Assembly: GCA_003598175.1 (NCBI GenBank)
Contig: QZKN01000156.1
Location: 1-59,489, forward strand
DNA length: 59,489 nucleotides
Direction of reading: 5' to 3'
Source: Candidatus Omnitrophota bacterium
Lineage (GTDB): Bacteria; Hinthialibacterota; Hinthialibacteria; Hinthialibacterales; Hinthialibacteraceae
A program made the translations under genes and the position numbers. Each line of letters starts with the position of its first letter. The stretch's first letter is position 1. Of the stretch, positions 52,603-59,489 are shown one piece after another. The notes below the pieces were generated by a model that saw only the letters and a program-made list of their open reading frames with translations, did no database searches and had not been told where the DNA came from.

Positions 52603-53010
52603 CTATATTGCTTGCGCAATCCGTTTTTTCCGATGAGAGCAATAGGCGACATGATTTCGTCTTGTATGATATCGGACAATCTCCAATGCTTCACTGGGCT
52701 GGAGAGATGCTAAATGAAATGTAGACGCGATCAAGATGCGCGCCTGCGGCAAGGTCAAGGCCGGAGCTTTTTTTATATCGGATGCGCAAGCGCAGCAAAA
52801 AATGGAGCGCCAGGAAGACATAAGTCATATGCCGATGCCATGCCGGCCAGGATCGATGTTCATAGTGATCCATTCCCACTTGATCTTTTCCCTCGTGAAA
52901 ACATTGTTCAATCGGCCAGCGCATGATGGACGCCTTGGCCAGTGCGGAAAGAGGCATGTCTTCCGGCGCATTGGAGAAAGCGTACTTGATCGGTCCGTCT
53001 TCCGTCCGTT
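52603..53010 (-). pseudogene. IS701-like transposase C-terminal remnant, frameshifted
   Basis: Minus strand. One frame gives DGPIKYAFSNAPED (upstream of 52957), WPIEQCFHEGKDQVGMDHYE, then RSWPAWHRHMTYVFLALHF. Near 52790 the match moves to another frame, which gives KKAPALTLPQARILI then SEALEIVRYHTRRNHVAY to a natural end. Together they match the C-terminal end of IS701-family DDE transposases, with a stop just upstream of about 53010 and a frameshift. It is inactive. Confidence 0.8.
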
Positions 53011-53024
53011 CCTACAAAACTATT

Positions 53025-54170
53025 TTATTTTAACGTAGGCAAATCGTTATGCAGCAGATTTGCATAATGCGCATTTCCTTCATCGTAAGTATGGACGAAA
53101 TCATAAAAGAGATGCATTTTCTCTTTCATGACATGGCGATACGACTGAAAGACGATCGGCGGTTCGCTCGTTGCAAATTCCTCGCGCAGGGCATCGATTC
53201 CCGCCTCCATACAATCATACTGTTCATTGAATGTATTGTCGATTTGGTTGAACGGCTGCAGAGCAAAAAGGCCGGCGACCTGTTGGGCTTGCAGGAAAAG
53301 AGCCATTTTCCGCCAATTTTTCAACCAATGAGCCGCGACGGCTTCGGCGGAAGGCGCAGGCATGTTTTGTCTGATCTCTTCGGCCTTGACATCGCGCAGA
53401 TAACTCACGTACGACCAGCGTTGCGGCGAAAACCTCCGCAGGAAATGCGAGCCGGCTCGCAAATGGGAAAGAAACGGCAACGCCAGCAGGCGTTGCAGCA
53501 AGGCTTTGGAATCGTACCAGGCCAGTTCCAATTCCTTGAATTTGAAGGGATATCCCAATCGTTGCTCGAACGAGGCGGGAATCAGGCAATCGTTGTATCC
53601 GTCGAACACGATAACCGCGTCCGGATTGAAATCGATCAACGTTTCCACGATCAGAATCAATTCCTGGTCCGAAATGATGCCCGTAATTCCCGTGTTGATC
53701 ACCTGGACCTGCGCCGGCGCATACTTTTTTTGCAGAAGCGCTTCGAGATAGCCGGAAATGGTGGTTTCATTCGTATGTCCGTAAAACACGACCGAGCCGC
53801 CGACGACGAAAATACGTTTGGTTCCTTCTTCTTTTTGAATATTTAATTCATCATAGCGAAAGCCATGCGAATTCAGCGAAACCGGCGCGGCGCTTGTATC
53901 TCCCTTCATGGCGGGCATATTCACGTCGTGAAGTTGCACGCCCCGTTTCGGTCCGAACATCGTATACGGCTGCAAATGCGGCGCCAAATCCACTTCGGCG
54001 ACGGGAACGGAGCGGGCATCGCTCTTGCGGGATGGCGTATACCGCCATTCACACACCAAAAAAACAACCGTTATCGTACCGATGATGGAGGTAAGGAGGA
54101 GATAAACGAAAAAAAGGGAAAAGAAAATTTTCTTGAGGCGAGTGGATTTCATACTGTTTGATTGATTCAT
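53025..54170 (-). CDS. Membrane-anchored SGNH/GDSL hydrolase-like protein
   Basis: 381 aa. A membrane helix near the N-terminus (~15-40) precedes an extracytoplasmic domain. SGNH blocks are visible: RIFVVGGSVVFYGHTNE (block I), NTGITGIISDQEL (block II), IVFDGYNDCL (block III, G-x-N-D). The block V Asp-His is likely in YDFVHTYDEGNAHYA. It could remove or transfer acyl groups on surface glycans. Starts at 54233, 54170 and 54152 are in frame; the ribosome site does not decide them. Confidence 0.75.
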   Translation of the reverse strand: MNQSNSMKSTRLKKIFFSLFFVYLLLTSIIGTITVVFLVCEWRYTPSRKSDARSVPVAEVDLAPHLQPYTMFGPKRGVQLHDVNMPAMKGDTSAAPVSLNSHGFRYDELNIQKEEGTKRIFVVGGSVVFYGHTNETTISGYLEALLQKKYAPAQVQVINTGITGIISDQELILIVETLIDFNPDAVIVFDGYNDCLIPASFEQRLGYPFKFKELELAWYDSKALLQRLLALPFLSHLRAGSHFLRRFSPQRWSYVSYLRDVKAEEIRQNMPAPSAEAVAAHWLKNWRKMALFLQAQQVAGLFALQPFNQIDNTFNEQYDCMEAGIDALREEFATSEPPIVFQSYRHVMKEKMHLFYDFVHTYDEGNAHYANLLHNDLPTLK

Positions 54171-54248
54171 TCCGTTTCTTTGGAATCGCAGGAAAAAGGT
54201 GGTCGTCGTCGCAGCCAACCACCTTTTCATCAAATGAGATCGCCGATT

Positions 54249-54911
54249 TTACAGTTCACGAATACGAATATTGCGCCAACGAACCTGCGCGGGTGTGTCG
54301 CCGCGAAAACTATGCACCTGCAAGCCAATAAAGCCGACTTTCGTCATCGCATCCACCACATCCGCGATTGCCACGCCGTTGATCCATGTCATGATGTGAT
54401 CGCCGACGCATATCACGAGATAGTGATTCCATTCTCCTTTTTTGAACGCCTGGTCCGACGCTTCTTTGTCGCAGCGTTCCTGCGACAACCATCGTCCTCG
54501 CCGCGCTTCGTCATAAACAAATCCGGAGAAACCATCCGCCGCGATTTCGACCTGATAGCCGTGAACCCGCTTGTTTTGATATTCCGGGAAACTGTTACTG
54601 CGGACCTGGACGCCGGAATTCAGTCGGTCATCCACCTTCACATCGAATTCCAGCACGAAGTTGCCGTATAGTTGTTTGGTGCAGAGAAAGGAATTCGGGC
54701 TGCCTTCCGCGGTTGTCCCGACGATAACTCCATCCTCTACTTTGTAATCCGCCGTGCCGTTGATCTGCACCCATCCGTCGAGATTCTCGCCGTTGAACAG
54801 GGAAACCCAACCCGCATCGGTCGCCGCTTCCGGCTCCGCCGCGTTTGTCATCAGCGCAAAGCATCCGAAAAACAAAACCAATCCGCTTGTAAGAAATATT
54901 ATTCGTTTCAT
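54249..54911 (-). CDS. DUF1080 (3-keto-disaccharide hydrolase-like) exported protein
   Basis: 220 aa. Sec signal (~1-24, ending TNAAE), then a single DUF1080 jelly-roll: WVSLFNGENLDGWVQ, VEDGVIVGTT, FVLEFDVKVDD, NSGVQVRS, GYQVEIAADG and WNHYLVICVGDHI. The family is linked to 3-keto-glycoside chemistry with Gfo/Idh/MocA proteins, one of which lies at 55785. Periplasmic or cell-surface role. Confidence 0.93.
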   Translation of the reverse strand: MKRIIFLTSGLVLFFGCFALMTNAAEPEAATDAGWVSLFNGENLDGWVQINGTADYKVEDGVIVGTTAEGSPNSFLCTKQLYGNFVLEFDVKVDDRLNSGVQVRSNSFPEYQNKRVHGYQVEIAADGFSGFVYDEARRGRWLSQERCDKEASDQAFKKGEWNHYLVICVGDHIMTWINGVAIADVVDAMTKVGFIGLQVHSFRGDTPAQVRWRNIRIREL

Positions 54912-54943
54912 CGTTTTCTCCTTATTATATGAAAATGCGCCTT

Positions 54944-54968
54944 GCAGGAGCAGGTTTGAAACCTGCCC
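54944..54968. repeat. Hairpin repeat, copy of the one at 18424
   Basis: GCAGGTTTGAAACCTGC forms a stem-loop; 18424-18444 has almost the same sequence. It lies upstream of the DUF1080 gene and downstream of the HEPN gene. Confidence 0.6.
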
Positions 54969-55023
54969 TACGAGACAAGCGGTAGTAAAGTTAATCCCGT
55001 TTCATGCAATTTTCCAAATTTTA

Positions 55024-55455
55024 TCAACACTCCTTATTCTCGTTTATTCTCAAGTAACTTTCTTTGTGAAGATACGCATGGATCGATTGGACAAACGATT
55101 CGGATGTTTTTATGGCTTGTTCGGCTTCAGCTCTGGAGACAGAGCGCATACTGACATAGTCTTCCTTATTGCGAGAATCAAACAACCAATGCAATGCATC
55201 AGACAAGTTCTTTGGCAACAAACCCGCCTTAATGAATTCCACATCAAACAAGACAATGACGCCTCGATGTTTTCGTGGAATTTTTCCTTTGATCTGCAGC
55301 AAAGCCAAAACTGAATAAAACGCCGCATAGTAGGATCGATTGACGATGGTTCGAAATCCTTTTTCCAATGCCATAAGAGTTCGAGCATCATCCAAGCACT
55401 CATACGCTTGTTTCATCCGAAACGCGATCAATACCTTCACGTCTTCCGGCGTCAT
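55024..55455 (-). CDS. HEPN-domain protein of an MNT/HEPN pair
   Basis: 143 aa, all-helical HEPN fold with the NRSYYAAFYSVLALL helix and SRNKEDYVSM, where RNxxDY stands at the usual active site; the RX4-6H motif of HEPN RNases is not clear. The gene overlaps the nucleotidyltransferase gene by 4 bp (ATGA), so they form one unit. Such pairs act as toxin-antitoxin modules in which the MNT enzyme may adenylylate the HEPN toxin. Confidence 0.85.
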   Translation of the reverse strand: MTPEDVKVLIAFRMKQAYECLDDARTLMALEKGFRTIVNRSYYAAFYSVLALLQIKGKIPRKHRGVIVLFDVEFIKAGLLPKNLSDALHWLFDSRNKEDYVSMRSVSRAEAEQAIKTSESFVQSIHAYLHKESYLRINENKEC

Positions 55456-55772
55456 ACATTCACGCCCTCCTTTTCCACCGCCATTATAAGCAAGGAGGAT
55501 TTTTCCGGACCTTCTCTTGCTTGTTTGTGGCTCATGACAACCGGCTGGATCATTATGTCCGTTTCAAATCCCACTTCCCAGGCGCAATGACTCACCTGCC
55601 GCTCCAATTCAAAAGACGTCCAATCCAAAAGCACCAAAACATCCATGTCGGAATCCGGCGCGGCATCCCCTCGAGCTCGTGAACCGAATACGATGATTTC
55701 ACGAATCGGAATATTGTTTTCCAGCAATTTCTGTTTGAATTGCTTTACAATTTCGTAATCCTTTTCATTCAT
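55452..55772 (-). CDS. MNT-type nucleotidyltransferase of an MNT/HEPN pair
   Basis: 106 aa. The nucleotidyltransferase signature GSRARGDAAPDSDMDVLV (G-S-x10-D-x-D) holds the metal Asp residues. It lies upstream of the HEPN gene in a two-gene unit and is the usual antitoxin or modifying half. It lies 12 bp past the Gfo/Idh/MocA stop (55785), so it may share that transcript. Confidence 0.9.
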   Translation of the reverse strand: MNEKDYEIVKQFKQKLLENNIPIREIIVFGSRARGDAAPDSDMDVLVLLDWTSFELERQVSHCAWEVGFETDIMIQPVVMSHKQAREGPEKSSLLIMAVEKEGVNV

Positions 55773-55784
55773 AAGAGATTCCTT

Positions 55785-57125
55785 TTATATGATCTCTTCC
55801 TTTTCCGCGTCCCACCGCGTCAGGCGTTTTTCCATCAACGACGTGACCGCCATGATCAGCGTCGCCGCTTCGACGAAGGCTTCGTCTTCGTTGCATTTCG
55901 CTTTCTTGCGGCTGCGAACGCTGTTGAAGAAGTCCTGCATGTGGCTGGGCGTTTTCGGACCTTTTGCCGGATCGTATTTCAGGAACGGTTGCCCCTGCTT
56001 GAATTCGCCGTTTTCATATTTCGCCGCGTATTTGTCGGTTCGCGTTTCGGCGAAGACGTCGAAGGTTTCGACCGATTGAGCGATCTGATCGAACCGCAGC
56101 ATCCCATCCTTGCCGCGAAATTCCGGCGGTTGCACGAAGGAGCTGTTCATGCTGCAATCGAACGTGACCGTGCAGTTTTTCTTTTCATACCCAAATACGC
56201 TGTTCCACGTGTCCGGCACTTCCCGCCCGTCGTGAAGCAGGGCGTTGCGTCCGTGCGTCAGGCACGTATCGGGAATTCCCAAACCGAGAACCCACTGCAC
56301 AAAATCGATTTCATGCGAGAGCAGATCGCCTGCCACGCCGGTGCCGTATTCCCAATAACAGCGCCAATGCCAGAAATGTTCCATGCTGAAGGGGGCTTCG
56401 CCGACCGGTCCCAGCCAGCGAGTCCAATCCAGGTCTTTGACGACTTGAGCCGGATCGGGACGCTCGAAATAGTTGTACCAGCCATACCAGCGCCAGATAT
56501 TTTTCCCGAACGGACCATTTTCAAAGCGGCCGGTGCGCACCAACGACACCTCGCCGATGATTCCCTCTTTCAAGAGCTCGGCCGCCTGCACTCCCGCCGC
56601 CTGCCCGCGGCTTTGATGGCCGAGCTGCATGATGATGTTGTTTTTCTTCACCGCCGCCCGCATGGCTTTGGCTTCCGCGATGGTTCGCGTCCAGCCTTTT
56701 TCGATATAGATATCTTTTCCGGCGTTCGCCGCGTCGATGAGCATTTGCGCGTGCCAATGATCGGGGGTGGCAACCACGACCACATCCACATGCGGATCCG
56801 TCAGCACGTCATGATAATCCCCATACGTTTTTACGTCGGGATTCATGCTTCGTTGGACGCCTTTTTCCACATGGGGTTTATATACGTCACAAACCGCAAC
56901 CACTTTCGCGCCTTCGATGCCGCCGCCCAGCTGCCTTCCTGCCACCTCGCTGATCAGCGAGCCGCCGCGCACGCCCAATCCGATATGCCCCACACCGATG
57001 GTTTCGTTCGGCGATTTGGCCGCGAGAACCGCGGGCGCGCCTGCATACATCGCCGCGAGCGCCGTTGCGCCCTTTCCTGACGATTTGAGAAATCCTCTTC
57101 GTGAATACCGCTCTTCTTTCTTCAT
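55785..57125 (-). CDS. Tat-exported Gfo/Idh/MocA family oxidoreductase
   Basis: 446 aa. A twin-arginine signal (SRRGFLKSSG) is followed by an NAD-binding Rossmann domain (GVGHIGLGVRGG, VVAVCDVYK, ATPDHWHAQML, IEKGWTRT). EKGW replaces the more common EKP, still with the conserved Lys. The C-terminal substrate domain has a DLLSHEIDFVQWVL His motif. Exported sugar dehydrogenase or epimerase. It lies upstream of the MNT/HEPN unit on the same strand. Confidence 0.9.
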   Translation of the reverse strand: MKKEERYSRRGFLKSSGKGATALAAMYAGAPAVLAAKSPNETIGVGHIGLGVRGGSLISEVAGRQLGGGIEGAKVVAVCDVYKPHVEKGVQRSMNPDVKTYGDYHDVLTDPHVDVVVVATPDHWHAQMLIDAANAGKDIYIEKGWTRTIAEAKAMRAAVKKNNIIMQLGHQSRGQAAGVQAAELLKEGIIGEVSLVRTGRFENGPFGKNIWRWYGWYNYFERPDPAQVVKDLDWTRWLGPVGEAPFSMEHFWHWRCYWEYGTGVAGDLLSHEIDFVQWVLGLGIPDTCLTHGRNALLHDGREVPDTWNSVFGYEKKNCTVTFDCSMNSSFVQPPEFRGKDGMLRFDQIAQSVETFDVFAETRTDKYAAKYENGEFKQGQPFLKYDPAKGPKTPSHMQDFFNSVRSRKKAKCNEDEAFVEAATLIMAVTSLMEKRLTRWDAEKEEII

Positions 57126-57286
57126 GTGATCCTCCCAACACTCTTCTTCTTACAACTTTGACGATTTGATACTATTCCCGCATTGAGAATGAATGCTCTG
57201 ACAATATAAAGAGTATATCCAAATGCTCAATTTTAATAGACGTTTGCCTTGATTTGAGTGATGAAACCTATTCCACTGATTTTTTA

Positions 57287-57697
57287 GATTAATCACTCAC
57301 CTTACGCAAAAAATGAAAAGCAGGATAGAGTTCTTTTTATAAGTGGAGACAGACATTTTTATTCCTTTGCAGAGGATTCCTATTCCCTATGAGTTCATGA
57401 AAGACTAACCCCGACGGGGTTTAAGAGGAAAGCCAGCGGGCAACGCCCCTGGAAAAGTGTTTATGATGAATTCCCCAGCCCTGAAAGGGCGGAAGAATGT
57501 GTGTGGATTGGCTTGATATTTCGCCCTTTCAGGGCTGACGTGTTTATAGACTATCGTAACCAGGGGCGTTGCCCGCTGGCTGTCTTCTATAACCCCGTTG
57601 GGGTATGATACAAAGACAAAATTAAACAATATGGGTATAAGTCGGCCTTTGATGAGGATAATGGCAAGTGTGCGCGCGTAAGGTGAGTTAATCATGT
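57287..57697. mobile_element. MITE-like element with terminal inverted repeats and nested hairpin
   Basis: The left end at 57287-57306 and the inverted right end at 57675-57697 share GATTAACTCACCTTACGC, apart from a 3-nt insertion in the left copy. Between them is a long nested inverted repeat (57409-57605): ACCCCGACGGGG with ACCCCGTTGGGG, GCCAGCGGGCAACGCCCCTGG with its complement CCAGGGGCGTTGCCCGCTGGC, and CCCTGAAAGGGCG with CGCCCTTTCAGGG. No coding gene is inside. It looks like a non-autonomous mobile element. Confidence 0.65.
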
Positions 57698-57703
57698 GAT
57701 TTC

Positions 57704-57743
57704 GACAAAAAGACAGGGACATGGAGTCAACCATATCCCTGTC
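57704..57743 (-). terminator. Rho-independent terminator of the ATP-grasp-like gene
   Basis: GACAGGGA (57712-57719) pairs with TCCCTGTC (57736-57743), with an inner CATGG/CCATA pairing. On the minus strand the stem is followed by TTTTTG. It lies 69 bp after the stop of the minus-strand gene at 57812. Confidence 0.8.
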
Positions 57744-57811
57744 TTCCTTCCTGCAGTCCTGACGGACTGCTGTTAGGTACTCTTTCTTATTAGAATCGTG
57801 TTTGAATCAAC

Positions 57812-59489
57812 TCAATCCATCCCGAAATTCACTTTCAGATACTCCTCGCCGCTGAGGATGAAGTTTTTCAGCACAATGCGGTCGCTGACGCCGATGTTGT
57901 CCCAATTGAATGCGCGTTTTTCCTGTCGTGATTTCATCGTTTCATTCACTTCCTCGCGCAGGTTATAGCGATCCCACAAGCCGATGCCGACGTTGGGTTC
58001 GAGGTGAATGAAATTCCAGCCGGTGATTTTTCCTTCGAAGCGGCCTTGCTCATCCTGCAGGATGGGTTTGGAGCCGATACGCACTCCGTTTTCATCGATG
58101 ACCGGTTCGATGTCAACCAAACGGCCCGGGCGCTCGAAGATGGGAGAAATCAGGTAATCGGACATGAGATAATTGGCCCAGCCATACGAAACGCCACGTA
58201 AATCCTTGCCGATGGTCCTGCCTTTCGCTTTTTCCCATGCTGCGCCGTGTTTTTTGACGTATTCATTCATGGCGTTCATCACTTTCGGCCCTTCCGCGTG
58301 CAGTCCCTCGAGGATTTGTTTGCGGAACGGTTCCTGAATGAATTCGGGTAACAGCTGTTCCAGCGTGCCGCCGCGGCCGACGTTGGTTGCCACCTGCAAG
58401 CTGATCAGCGAAATGGGGAATGCGGTGTCGTATTGCTTCGAGGGATGGGAGGATGACGCGACGATGCGGACCGAGCCGTAAATCTGCGCCTTCGGGAAGG
58501 CGTCGCGATTGACCGGCGTGTTCCATTCCAACACCTGGCGATCCACGAAACGTTGCATGAGTTCCTCGTGCGCCCACACTTCCGGCGTGGTGAGTACGGC
58601 GGCCTGAATGACCACGTTCTGCGAGCGAGATACGTCGAAAATGAACTGTACGGCGTTGTCCAATTCCTCTTCGTTGATCCGCGCGCGGTCGTCCTGCAGG
58701 TCGAAGACCTTCAAATTGCGCGCGCCGGATTCCGCCGCGCCTTTGACGAGCACGATAGCATGTTCTCCGGCAAACTCCCGCACGCCTATAAACCCTTTTT
58801 CCTTGTAGCCATCCGCGATGCGTTCCCGCATTTCATCCGGTTTGAGTTCTTCATTCCATTCGTGCATCCAGTCAATCTCCGGAGGCAATTGGACGCCGGA
58901 TTCCGGCGTGTAAATCGCCGGGTAAAGCGATTTGTCGTAAGTCAAATCGGTGAAGATGGAGGATTGAATCGTCGCCGGGACGCCTTCCGCTTCTGTTTGA
59001 CCGTTGATATAAATCGGCAGGCCATGAAACGGGATCAAACTGCCGGCGGGAATGGGCGCGGCGTTCCCGTTTTTAGCAAAACGGACGGCGATGCGGATGC
59101 CTTTCGGCGTCAACGCGCCGGTTTCTTTTGCTTGGTCGATAATTTTCTTGATTTCGTCTTTTTTTAGTCCTTTCGAGCGTTTCAACGCCTCCGCATATTC
59201 CGCTTCGCTGACATACAAGTGGCCGTCGCTTACCAATAGGACTTTCTTTTTCGCTCCCTCCACTTCGACGAAATCGTTATAGCGGGTAATGATGATATTT
59301 GCGCCGAAATGCCCCGTCGCCTGCAGCTCCCGATTGAGCGTCGGACCTTCCCGCAATGCGCGGGAAACGTGGGTGCGTCCGACCGGGAACAGGATCGTCA
59401 AATTTACGCGCTTTTCGGCCTCGACGATGTCCGGATCGAATTCGCGGAAAACGTCCGGCAGTGGGAATCCGTCGCCTTTAATGAATGAG
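57812..59489 (-). CDS. ATP-grasp-like protein, 5' end outside the window
   Basis: About 559 codons are visible and the frame is open to the window edge; an apparent start (TTG at 59401) is internal, since the frame continues upstream without a stop. Segments suggest an ATP-grasp fold: AIVLVKGAAESGARNLKVF (ATP-binding Lys), VATNVGRGGTLEQLL (Asn-rich loop) and WNFIHLEPNVGIGLWDRYN. There is no signal peptide in the visible part. Substrate and role unknown; the fold call is a pattern judgement. Confidence 0.5.
   Translation of the reverse strand, partial: SFIKGDGFPLPDVFREFDPDIVEAEKRVNLTILFPVGRTHVSRALREGPTLNRELQATGHFGANIIITRYNDFVEVEGAKKKVLLVSDGHLYVSEAEYAEALKRSKGLKKDEIKKIIDQAKETGALTPKGIRIAVRFAKNGNAAPIPAGSLIPFHGLPIYINGQTEAEGVPATIQSSIFTDLTYDKSLYPAIYTPESGVQLPPEIDWMHEWNEELKPDEMRERIADGYKEKGFIGVREFAGEHAIVLVKGAAESGARNLKVFDLQDDRARINEEELDNAVQFIFDVSRSQNVVIQAAVLTTPEVWAHEELMQRFVDRQVLEWNTPVNRDAFPKAQIYGSVRIVASSSHPSKQYDTAFPISLISLQVATNVGRGGTLEQLLPEFIQEPFRKQILEGLHAEGPKVMNAMNEYVKKHGAAWEKAKGRTIGKDLRGVSYGWANYLMSDYLISPIFERPGRLVDIEPVIDENGVRIGSKPILQDEQGRFEGKITGWNFIHLEPNVGIGLWDRYNLREEVNETMKSRQEKRAFNWDNIGVSDRIVLKNFILSGEEYLKVNFGMD

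Noticed and set aside
52232..53024. Functional insertion sequence
   Set aside because: The transposase is frameshifted and truncated, and no terminal inverted repeats are visible.
55740..57080. A 446-codon open frame on the plus strand across the second Gfo/Idh/MocA gene
   Set aside because: Same shadow pattern as at 19576, and similar in composition because both lie antisense to members of the same family.

Overview
This 59.5 kb window is chromosomal DNA of a bacterium with a Gram-negative type envelope. It carries a Pal/OmpA-like protein, a type II secretion/type IV pilus GspF, a pseudopilin, lipoproteins, TatA and several proteins with twin-arginine signals. The gene mix includes Tat-exported Gfo/Idh/MocA oxidoreductases, a sugar isomerase, a DUF1080 protein, a MtaA-like URO-D protein and a YfhO-like membrane protein. 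That mix, together with many intergenic hairpin repeats, fits deep-branching uncultured phyla with Planctomycetes-like metabolism. The sequence alone does not let me name the phylum. The genome encodes tRNA-Sec, so it probably makes selenoproteins, although none is evident here.

Layout. 0.1-0.6 kb: an IS21 IstB remnant and hairpin repeats. 0.6-5.6 kb: tRNA-Sec, a DMT transporter, a histidine kinase/NtrC-type regulator/receiver operon, and a Pal-like protein. 5.6-6.3 kb: a non-coding gap holding a strong sigma-54 promoter and a Rho-independent terminator about 85 nt apart, a good candidate for a sigma-54 dependent small RNA. 6.3-34.6 kb: ordinary but varied genes. They include a Tat-exported ferredoxin-like aldo/keto reductase, a pseudopilin, tRNA-Gly, an unusual lipoprotein of the agmatine/peptidylarginine deiminase family, YfhO, a 5'-nucleotidase, an exported degenerate Nudix protein, tRNA-Leu, a Gfo/Idh/MocA protein, a ChbG-like deacetylase, an AAA ATPase-PIN nuclease pair, a URO-D/rhomboid/membrane/TPR operon, tRNA-Val, TatA, two STAS proteins, a HELLH zinc protein, pyruvoyl arginine decarboxylase, a BASS transporter, GspF and an exported sugar isomerase.

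34.9-52.2 kb: a co-directional, tightly packed surface-glycan island. It holds two NeuB-type nonulosonate synthases, each followed by a cytidylyltransferase. One set follows the spsE-spsF-spsG (NeuB-SpsF-PseG) order. Around these are four radical SAM proteins, two methyltransferases, a formyltransferase, a PIG-L deacetylase, a WbqC protein, a WecD/PseH-like acetyltransferase, a TIM-barrel protein, a glycosyltransferase-like protein and an APH-like kinase. The early dehydratase and aminotransferase (PseB/PseC type) are absent. The island appears to make and decorate one or two nonulosonic (pseudaminic/legionaminic-like) acids, with radical SAM chemistry that I cannot match to a known pathway. 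Its right edge abuts a broken IS701-like transposase.

53-59.5 kb: a membrane-anchored SGNH hydrolase, a DUF1080 protein, an MNT/HEPN pair, another Tat-exported Gfo/Idh/MocA protein, a ~410 bp MITE-like element with a nested hairpin, and the 3' part of an ATP-grasp-like gene that runs off the window.
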